This document shows positions 5,589 to 10,295 of a stretch of DNA of 10,295 nt, piece after piece. Source of the DNA: Mycobacterium sp. GTDB lineage: Bacteria; Actinomycetota; Actinomycetes; Mycobacteriales; Mycobacteriaceae. Position 1 is the first letter of the stretch, and each line of letters begins with the position of its first letter. The stretch spans positions 1-10,295 of the forward strand of contig VERS01000025.1 in the NCBI GenBank assembly GCA_018882545.1, in the 5' to 3' direction. The notes beneath the pieces were generated by a model. It saw nothing but the letters and a program-made list of their open reading frames with translations, was not told the DNA's origin and did no database searches. A program made the position numbers and the translations under genes.

Positions 5589-6532
5589 GAGAACGGGTCG
5601 AACTGCCGCAACCAGGTCGCGTCACCGCCGCCCGCCGTGGCGACAAGGCCAGCGGCGAGCCAGATCATCGCCGCGATCGCCACCGGACCGAGCTCAACGT
5701 GCAGCTCGCTGACCGTCAGATCAGGGGCGTAGGGGTAGCCGAGTAAGCCGGAGGCGCGCAACGCGGCGGCAGCGGCGTCCTCGCTGAGATGCTCGTTGGC
5801 CCATTTGACGGCAGCGGCGCCGCCGATGCCGCGCTCCCTGACGCCCGCCAACCAAGACATCAGGCATCCGAAGATGAGTGCCACCGTGACGCCGTCGTCG
5901 TGTTCCAGTCCATTGAGGAGGCCCTCGACAAAGCGGAGGGCGGGTTGCTCATCGCCGCCGCTGAGCAATGTCTCGGCCACGACCAGCTGAAGACCGTGCG
6001 CGACGTATGCGACGTCGCCTTCGTCCTCGTCGTCGTCCGGTTCCCCGCGGTAGCCGAAGACCGCCTCCCGGAATGCTTCAACCTCTATCGCGGAGAAGAG
6101 ATGCCGATTGGCGTCGGTGATCAGGTAGCCGAGTTCCCTTGCGGCGTGGGTGAGTGCGGGGTCGATGCCCGCATCTTCGGCCGCGGCGAGCATGTCATCC
6201 CACATGTCGACCTCAGCCTGCGCCGTCAACGGAGTCGGTTCATCGGCGGTCGGATCGAAGAAGACGGGATCTCCGGGGCCGGGCTCCCGCCCGAACTTCT
6301 CGACGAACAGCGCGCGCTGCTGCCGTAGTGACACTTCGAGCTGCTTGCCCTCGGGAGAATCACGGTTCCACTTGATGGTCCGGCCGGTCGGTGTCCGCCG
6401 CTGCTGTAGGTAGCGAGGGTCGCCATGCCGTTCTACGACGAGCTTCGCGTGCTCGTCCCGGCGGGCGGCCGCCGCTTCCCGCCGACGCCGTTCAGCGTCC
6501 AGCTTGTGCGGGTCTTTCTTCTTGCCAGCCAT
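5585..6532 (-). CDS. Hypothetical protein of the island operon (315 residues)
   Basis: I do not recognise this family. The ATG at 6532 is chosen because GGAGGGGAAG lies immediately upstream (GGAGG at 6541-6545), an excellent ribosome site; a longer reading to 6598 would contain the promoter region. The N-terminus is very basic and helical (MAGKKKDPHKLDAERRRREA), suitable for nucleic-acid contact. Next come a segment with RRTPTGRTIKWNRDSPEGKQ and FGREPGPGDPVFFDPTADEP, an acidic cluster near 190 (GEPDDDEDEGD), and an Ala/Leu-rich helical C-terminal half including LNGLEHDDGVTVALIFGCLM and PVAIAAMIWLAAGLVATAGG near the end; the latter could be a buried helix or a single membrane segment. It is the first gene of a two-gene unit, overlapping the next by four bases. 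Confidence 0.75.
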   Translation of the reverse strand: MAGKKKDPHKLDAERRRREAAAARRDEHAKLVVERHGDPRYLQQRRTPTGRTIKWNRDSPEGKQLEVSLRQQRALFVEKFGREPGPGDPVFFDPTADEPTPLTAQAEVDMWDDMLAAAEDAGIDPALTHAARELGYLITDANRHLFSAIEVEAFREAVFGYRGEPDDDEDEGDVAYVAHGLQLVVAETLLSGGDEQPALRFVEGLLNGLEHDDGVTVALIFGCLMSWLAGVRERGIGGAAAVKWANEHLSEDAAAAALRASGLLGYPYAPDLTVSELHVELGPVAIAAMIWLAAGLVATAGGGDATWLRQFDPFS

Positions 6533-6575
6533 GACTTCCCCTCCGAAGATCACCGTGTACCCGCTCAGGTGGTGG

Positions 6576-6605
6576 ACGCTATGCGGGGGAACCGACAACG
6601 GTCAA
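6576..6605 (-). promoter_or_regulatory. Promoter for the 6532-4992 operon
   Basis: On the minus strand TTGACC (6600-6605) and TAGCGT (6576-6581) are separated by 18 bases. Both are close to the mycobacterial housekeeping consensus (TTGAC- and TANNNT). Transcription would begin near 6569, giving a leader of roughly 37 bases that contains the strong GGAGG before the ATG at 6532. Confidence 0.5.
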
Positions 6606-6806
6606 CGCCGCTGGCGACGAATAGCGTTGAAATCCGCATAAAATCCCTTTATCCGCGTTCCACACCGCAAAAAAGGGTCCACTTAAGGCCCGTTTATAAC
6701 GGCGGTTCGACAGCAGCCGCCAGCAGCGAAGACGCCCAAAAACCCGGCATAAACAGGGAAAACGCTTGTTTGCTTTTGCCGCATGGTATCCAGCGAATAT
6801 AGCCAA
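6606..6806. other. AT-richer non-coding region with dyads, beside the attachment scar
   Basis: No gene is supported. The stretch is clearly lower in GC than its surroundings. It contains ATAAA-ATCCC-TTTAT around 6638-6652, a perfect CCGTT-TAT-AACGG dyad at 6690-6702, and an imperfect 35-bp dyad at 6746-6780 (GGCATAAAC at one end, TTTGCTTTTGCC at the other). In integrative elements such AT-rich DNA inside the attachment core carries integrase arm and bending sites; it could also hold operators for the minus-strand operon. Both readings are inference. Confidence 0.35.
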
Positions 6807-6851
6807 CTCATAATCCGTTGGTCGCGGGTTCGAGCCCCACCCGCCCTACCA
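6807..6851 (+). other. 3' half of a CAT-anticodon tRNA gene (attachment-site scar)
   Basis: The sequence reads exactly as a tRNA from anticodon loop to CCA: loop CTCATAA (6807-6813, anticodon CAT at 6809-6811), 3' anticodon stem TCCGT, variable loop TGGTC, T stem GCGGG, T loop TTCGAGC, T stem CCCAC, acceptor strand CCGCCCT, discriminator A and CCA (6849-6851). The T stem has one C-A mismatch. The five bases before the loop (GCCAA) do not pair with TCCGT, and there is no D arm and no AGGGCGG acceptor strand upstream, so the 5' half is absent. A break at the anticodon loop is the classical crossover point of tyrosine integrases. The source was an elongator Met, initiator Met or Ile2 tRNA gene; it cannot be decided here. 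Confidence 0.75.
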
Positions 6852-6865
6852 GTTCCTTGTATTAC

Positions 6866-6953
6866 TTCGGTTGATGCTTGCCATTGCTACTCCGGCTGAT
6901 GGTTGACAGTGTTTCGGCTGATGCTTGACAGCTATTTCGGCTGATCCTTGACA
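6866..6953 (+). repeat. Four direct repeats of TTCGGCTGATGCTTGACA, insertion-sequence end
   Basis: Near-identical 18-base copies begin at 6866, 6891, 6913 and 6936 (spacing 25, 22 and 23 bases). The third matches the consensus exactly and the others differ at one to three positions. Multiple short repeats next to a transposase start are the typical layout of an insertion-sequence terminus where transposase binds. The TTGACA at the end of each copy also resembles a -35 box. The ATG of the transposase fragment lies 10 bases beyond the last copy. Confidence 0.75.
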
Positions 6954-6963
6954 CTTTCCCGTC

Positions 6964-7013
6964 ATGAGGGAGATCAGCGTGGCTGAGCAGAGGTGTCGGG
7001 CGGCCAGGCTGTC
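6964..7013 (+). pseudogene. Truncated N-terminus of an IS481-like transposase
   Basis: From the ATG at 6964 the plus strand encodes MREISVAEQRCRAARLSG. M-R-E-[IV]-S-V-A-E-Q-R-Y-[QK]-A-V-L-A-V is the start of a widespread mycobacterial IS481-family transposase, as remembered. Identity is strong for the first ten codons; after that the DNA still resembles GCGGTCCTGGCTGTCA if one base is deleted, and then the sequence becomes the 3' end of the ABM gene. Only about 50 of roughly 1,000 expected bases remain, so the element is dead. The family call rests on a short motif. Confidence 0.55.
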
Positions 7014-7980
7014 AGGGCGCAATGCCGGTCTTGGTGGTGAGGGCATAGAAGACCACCGCCCACAGCCCGTTGATCACCAGAACCAGCAGAATGCCCTTGG
7101 CATTGAACCAAGGCCGCCGCGGAGCGGGAGGCGACGTCAGCCACCACCGTAAAATCGGGTTGGTGTAGTAGGGCATCGTCACGAAGCTCATCACGAAGCT
7201 GGACAACAGATTTCCCACCAGCATCGCCAGCCAGAAAGGCATGTGCAGGGGCGTGGTGAGCAGAGTCAGCAGGACCACGGTGGGGTACAGGCCCAGCCAG
7301 ACGGCGATTGAGGTCTTGAAGTCCGACGGCGGCGGCACGGCCGAACCGGCGAAGGTGAACCAGTTGCCGAAGGACTGATCGATGGTGCGGAGTCTGAAAT
7401 CGCCGAACTGCGCTTCGGCCAGCAGCCTGTGCCGCTCCGGGGACGTCATCCACGACTCGAGATGCTCGCCGGTGTCGAACCGGTACACCGTCGTCCACTC
7501 GTCCTGAACGCCTTCGATCGGCCGGAACACCTCCGAGCCGCGGAATCCCGGGAAGTTACTCTCGGCCCGGGCCATCTTCCGGCGCCAGGCCAGGAACGCC
7601 TCGACCTGATCGGGATCGACGCGGTTGGTCACCACCACCGTCACCAACGGGTCGGCGATCTCGGTGCCCTCGGAGATGACCTGCTGGGTTGCCGGACCGT
7701 CGAAGATGTCGGCCGCCTCGTCGAGGAGGCTCTGCCGCGTCGAACTGTTCAACCAGTTCCGCAAATGCGGCACCGAGTCGAATCGGTAGACCACTGCCCA
7801 ATCAGGCTGAATCGCAGTGGGTGGCTTGACCTCCACCCCCTGGAAACCGGGATACCGGGCCGCCGCCGCGGTGGTCTTCTTCTCCCAGGACAGGTAATCG
7901 TCGTCCCGTCCGTCCCGGATTCGTCGCCCGATGATCAGCATTGCTGCGCCGGAGTCCGGTGACGGCGGGCTGGCGGGCAT
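7012..7980 (-). CDS. Membrane-anchored protein with two ABM (dimeric alpha-beta barrel) domains
   Basis: This 322-residue protein carries two antibiotic-biosynthesis-monooxygenase-like domains: one about 14-95 (MLIIGRRIRDG, RYPGFQGVEVKPP, WAVVYRFDS, LRNWLNS) and a second about 112-190 (VTVVVTNRVDP, NFPGFRGSEVFRP, WTTVYRFDT, LESWMTS). The paired PGF-G-EV and VYRFD motifs show an internal duplication. After a linker with FGNWFTF come three membrane segments near 223-241, 247-268 and 296-314. ABM domains are ferredoxin-like folds that include cofactor-free oxygenases and heme-degrading enzymes; no catalytic residue assures activity here. The ATG at 7980 is preferred because a TACAGT box lies six bases upstream, fitting a leaderless transcript; ATG 7941 is the alternative. 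The stop codon abuts the insertion-sequence remnant. It diverges from the deaminase gene. Confidence 0.8.
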   Translation of the reverse strand: MPASPPSPDSGAAMLIIGRRIRDGRDDDYLSWEKKTTAAAARYPGFQGVEVKPPTAIQPDWAVVYRFDSVPHLRNWLNSSTRQSLLDEAADIFDGPATQQVISEGTEIADPLVTVVVTNRVDPDQVEAFLAWRRKMARAESNFPGFRGSEVFRPIEGVQDEWTTVYRFDTGEHLESWMTSPERHRLLAEAQFGDFRLRTIDQSFGNWFTFAGSAVPPPSDFKTSIAVWLGLYPTVVLLTLLTTPLHMPFWLAMLVGNLLSSFVMSFVTMPYYTNPILRWWLTSPPAPRRPWFNAKGILLVLVINGLWAVVFYALTTKTGIAP

Positions 7981-7986
7981 GAGTCG

Positions 7987-8025
7987 ACTGTATTGCGGGT
8001 CCGGAGATTCCGGCACTCCTAGACT
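7987..8025. promoter_or_regulatory. Divergent leaderless-type promoters
   Basis: Only 47 bases separate the two start codons. On the minus strand TACAGT (7987-7992) is six bases from the ATG at 7980. On the plus strand TAGACT (8020-8025) is two bases from the ATG at 8028 and eight from the in-frame GTG at 8034. Neither gene has a Shine-Dalgarno motif. TANNNT directly before a start codon is the mycobacterial leaderless arrangement. No clear -35 boxes are present. Confidence 0.45.
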
Positions 8026-8027
8026 CA

Positions 8028-8612
8028 ATGCTTGTGACCATCGCGGGGCGGCTGCTGGAAGTGATCGACGTCGACATCCTGCCGCTGACCGACCGCGGCG
8101 TGGCACATGGCAACAAGGTCTTCGGCGCCGCAATCCTGCGGAAGTCGGATCTCTCGCTGGTAGTCGCCGGAACCAACGACGAGACCGTCAGTCCGCTGCT
8201 GCACGGCGAGGTTCGCACCCTCAACGAGTTCTACGATCTGCCCGAACGCCCGGACACCCGGGATTTGATCTTCCTGGCCACCCATGAGCCCTGCACGCTG
8301 TGCATGTCGGCCATCACCTGGGCCGGGTTCGACAACTTCTACTACCTCTTCAGCCACCAGGAATCCAGGGACAGCTTCGCGATCCCGCACGACCTGCGCA
8401 TTCTGCGTGAGGTGTTCGGCCTGGAGCCCGGTGGCTACCGGCACCAGAACGCCTATTGGACCGCCTACTCGATCCCGGAACTGGCCGAGTCCGAGCTACA
8501 GCCGCTTCGCGACGAACTCCACGCGCACCAGCAGCGAATCCGGGAACGCTATGCGGCGCTCTCGCAGATGTATCAGGATTCCAAGAGCGGCAACGACATT
8601 CCGTTGCGCTGA
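8028..8612 (+). CDS. Zinc-dependent nucleoside/cytidine-type deaminase superfamily protein
   Basis: This 194-residue protein has the deaminase signature: HGEV with His59 and the catalytic Glu61, then THEPCTLCMSAI with Cys89 and Cys92 completing the zinc site. Preceding it is FGAAIL (residues 32-37), the usual first strand of the fold. The C-terminal third (from about 130) is longer than in tRNA adenosine or guanine deaminases and includes PGGYRHQNAYWTAYSIPEL and a helical, charged tail; this may define the substrate, which is unknown. The start is ATG 8028 or, by the leaderless model, GTG 8034. The amidohydrolase gene follows 22 bases after the stop with its own strong ribosome site, so both probably act in one catabolic or salvage route, deaminating a nitrogen heterocycle or related amine. 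Confidence 0.82.
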   Translation: MLVTIAGRLLEVIDVDILPLTDRGVAHGNKVFGAAILRKSDLSLVVAGTNDETVSPLLHGEVRTLNEFYDLPERPDTRDLIFLATHEPCTLCMSAITWAGFDNFYYLFSHQESRDSFAIPHDLRILREVFGLEPGGYRHQNAYWTAYSIPELAESELQPLRDELHAHQQRIRERYAALSQMYQDSKSGNDIPLR

Positions 8613-8634
8613 ACCACCAGGGAGGAAAAATCTG

Positions 8635-10293
8635 ATGCCCACACCGACCGAACCCGCTGACGTCGTCTTCATCAACGGCGCGATCGCCACGCTGGACCCC
8701 GTCCACCCGCAGGCCGAAGCGGTCGCGGTGACCGGCGGCAGGATCGTCGCCGTCGGCGGCAACGCCGAGATCAGGCAGCACGCGGGGGACGCCACCGCCG
8801 TGGTGGACCTCGAGGGCCGCCGTGTCATTCCAGGGCTGATCGACGCCCACTGCCACCCCATCGAGACGCTCTGGATGAAAGACGACTGGGTCGACGCCCG
8901 CTTTCCCCAGACCACCTCGGTGGCCACCACCTTGGACAAACTCCGTGAGCGGGTGGCCACCACCGCCAAGGGTGACTGGATCTTCGTCGCGTGCGTCTCG
9001 GCGACAGAGAACAAATTCGTCGAGAAGCGCCTGCCGTCCGGAGCCGAACTGTCCGCTGCCGCACCGGACAATCCCGTGATCCTGGCCAACGGCACGCACA
9101 TGGCGGTCGTCAACGCCGCGGCGCTGAAGGTCCTCGGGATCGGCAAGGGGCAGACCAAGCTGCCCAAGGGGGGCACCGTCCTGCTCGACGAGCAGGGCGA
9201 ACCGACCGGTGTCATCACCGACGGCTTCGCTGACATTCCCAGTTCACCTCAACCCAGCGAGATCGCCGGCTACATCGCCGAGGGCATCCCGGAGTTCTGG
9301 AATGAACACGGGTACACCTCCCTGATGGCGATCACCCCGCACCAGGTCGTGCCCGCTCTCCAGGCGGTCAGTGCCAAGGTGACCCAACCCAACATCCGGT
9401 ACTCGGTCTCGGTGTGGGCGGCCCCCGACGGCAAGGGTTTCCCCGCCGACCTCGATGAGTTCGAGATGCCCGCCGGGGCGGACCCGGACTACTTCAAGTT
9501 CGTCGGGATCAAGGCCTGGATCGACGGCGAGAACGACTGCCGGACCGGCTACATGTACCAGCCCTATCTCGGTCACTTCGACATCGACCCGCCCGGCGGC
9601 AGAGGCACTCTGGTCACCCCGCAGGACGAGGCGAACGCCTTCGCCGACCTCGCCCACACCAGCGGGCGAATCGCCATGTTGCACTGCTCGGGCGACGCCG
9701 CCGTCGACATCGGACTGGGCGCCTATGAACATTCGGCGGCAACGGACACCACGTCCACCACCATCCGCCGCATCGAGCACTTCGGCATGTTCCAGCTCTC
9801 CGACAGCCAGCTCGAGCGGGCGAAAAAGCTTGTTGCCGAGGGTCTGCGGATCTCTGTGCAGCCGATCTGGCTGACCGAACTGGTGAGGGCCGACAACGAG
9901 AACATGGGACCGGAGCGGACCAAGACCGGCTTCAAGTTCAAGACCCTGATCGGGGCCGGTCTGGAGCCGGCCGCCAGCACCGACATGACCGGCATCTACC
10001 TGGGCAACGTCGAACCGTTCCCCGCGATCCAGGCGATGGTCACCCGGCAATCCGACGACGGCTTGTTCGAGCCCCAGGAAGCGATTTCGGTCGAGGACGC
10101 GCTGCGGATGTGGACCATCTGGCCGGCCAGGGCGATCGGGGAAGGCGAGCACCGGGGCAGCATCGAGGTCGGCAAGCTAGCCGACATGACGGTGCTGACC
10201 GACGACATCTTCACCGTCGCGCCGGACTCGATTCACACCATCGCGGCGGCCAAGACGATCGTCGGCGGCAGAGTGGTCTACTCGCGGGACTAG
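8635..10293 (+). CDS. Amidohydro_3 family metal-dependent amidohydrolase (YtcJ-like)
   Basis: This 552-residue protein is complete: the stop lies two bases from the window end. The N-terminal small beta domain (DVVFINGAIATLD, then IVAVGG near 37-42) leads to VIPGLIDAHCHP, with metal-binding His72 and His74. Further expected ligands are in AMLHCSGDAAVD (His350) and RIEHFGMF (His382), and the conserved acid is in STDMTG (Asp450). Lys293 in GIKAWIDG sits where the family has its K/D motif. The C-terminal WTIWPARAIGEGEHRGSIEVGKLADMTVL is the returning beta domain. These enzymes hydrolyse C-N bonds of amides, imides or formamides; the substrate here is unknown. The ATG at 8635 is certain: GGAGG at 8621-8625 precedes it by nine bases. 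It lies in an operon with the deaminase. Confidence 0.9.
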   Translation: MPTPTEPADVVFINGAIATLDPVHPQAEAVAVTGGRIVAVGGNAEIRQHAGDATAVVDLEGRRVIPGLIDAHCHPIETLWMKDDWVDARFPQTTSVATTLDKLRERVATTAKGDWIFVACVSATENKFVEKRLPSGAELSAAAPDNPVILANGTHMAVVNAAALKVLGIGKGQTKLPKGGTVLLDEQGEPTGVITDGFADIPSSPQPSEIAGYIAEGIPEFWNEHGYTSLMAITPHQVVPALQAVSAKVTQPNIRYSVSVWAAPDGKGFPADLDEFEMPAGADPDYFKFVGIKAWIDGENDCRTGYMYQPYLGHFDIDPPGGRGTLVTPQDEANAFADLAHTSGRIAMLHCSGDAAVDIGLGAYEHSAATDTTSTTIRRIEHFGMFQLSDSQLERAKKLVAEGLRISVQPIWLTELVRADNENMGPERTKTGFKFKTLIGAGLEPAASTDMTGIYLGNVEPFPAIQAMVTRQSDDGLFEPQEAISVEDALRMWTIWPARAIGEGEHRGSIEVGKLADMTVLTDDIFTVAPDSIHTIAAAKTIVGGRVVYSRD

Positions 10294-10295
10294 GC

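Larger units (their letters stand above)
2910..6851. mobile_element. Accessory island, probably decayed integrative element (boundaries inferred)
   Basis: Left of 2910 the genes follow the mycobacterial core order. From here to 6851 they are accessory: an orphan gene, a serine recombinase, a tandem repeat array, a coupled pair of unknown genes and, at the right end, the 3' half of a tRNA gene. A tRNA 3' fragment at an island edge is the normal product of tyrosine-integrase insertion. However, no integrase gene and no intact tRNA is present in the window, and no repeat of the tRNA fragment was found near the left edge. The island may therefore be a deletion remnant or several insertions layered together. 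The left boundary is set only by the loss of synteny. Confidence 0.45.

Noticed and set aside
4617..5732. 371-codon plus-strand ORF
   Set aside because: It runs antisense to the well-supported 4992-5588 gene and into the gene at 5585-6532, and has Arg/Gly-rich shadow composition.
6776..6851. Complete tRNA gene
   Set aside because: The 5' half does not fold: there is no matching acceptor strand, no D arm and no anticodon 5' stem.
6866..6953. Functional -35 promoter array for a downstream gene
   Set aside because: No -10 box follows the TTGACA copies at proper spacing and no intact plus-strand gene lies downstream; an insertion-sequence terminus explains the repeats better.
8284..8634. N-terminal extension of the amidohydrolase
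   Set aside because: The frame is open upstream but overlaps the deaminase gene; the strong GGAGG at 8621-8625 and the family-typical N-terminus fix the start at 8635.
9244..10152. 302-codon minus-strand ORF opposite the amidohydrolase
   Set aside because: Shadow of a clear enzyme gene with all expected metal ligands; the composition is typical of antisense frames in GC-rich DNA.

Overview
The window is high-GC actinobacterial DNA, most likely from the Mycobacteriaceae (Mycobacterium or Mycolicibacterium). The main clue is the gene order at the left end: DUF3099 (start of gene only), DUF3039, YihY/Rv2707-like membrane protein, a small CxxC/H zinc protein (DUF7455-like) and a DUF952 protein. 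From memory this matches the orientation and order of the M. tuberculosis Rv2709-Rv2705c block between sigB/ideR and sigA. Weak ribosome sites combined with TANNNT boxes close to start codons, as in leaderless transcripts, also fit mycobacteria. No database search was possible; all family names come from reading motifs.

Layout. (1) 1-2909: conserved chromosomal block, ending with a 283-residue beta-propeller-like protein. (2) 2910-6851: an accessory island that interrupts the expected run toward sigA. It holds an orphan lower-GC gene (3113-3436, minus), a Hin/Pin-type serine recombinase (3650-4222), a tandem array with a 31-bp period (4316-4615), two doubtful small ORFs, and a translationally coupled minus-strand pair (6532 to 4992) of unknown function, with a readable promoter and an excellent ribosome site. 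It ends at 6807-6851 in the 3' half of a CAT-anticodon tRNA gene, the usual scar of a tyrosine-integrase attachment site. (3) 6866-7013: remnant of an insertion sequence, with four direct repeats ending in TTGAC/CA and the first codons of an IS481-like transposase. (4) 7012-10293: a divergent metabolic cluster: a membrane-anchored protein with two antibiotic-biosynthesis-monooxygenase (ABM) domains on the minus strand, facing a zinc deaminase and an Amidohydro_3 amidohydrolase in one operon.

How the parts work together. The left block is housekeeping DNA with tail-to-tail and divergent arrangements. The island looks like a decayed integrative element or several layered insertions: recombinase and array in the middle, attachment scar at the right edge, insertion sequence scar beyond it. 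The right cluster probably encodes catabolism or detoxification of a nitrogen-containing compound by deamination and amide or C-N hydrolysis.

The strongest candidate for something undescribed is the 31-bp array. Its period is close to three helical turns, its core motif CCCGAAAC/CCCGAAAG recurs on both sides of the recombinase gene, and its sub-repeats form a 93-bp higher-order unit.
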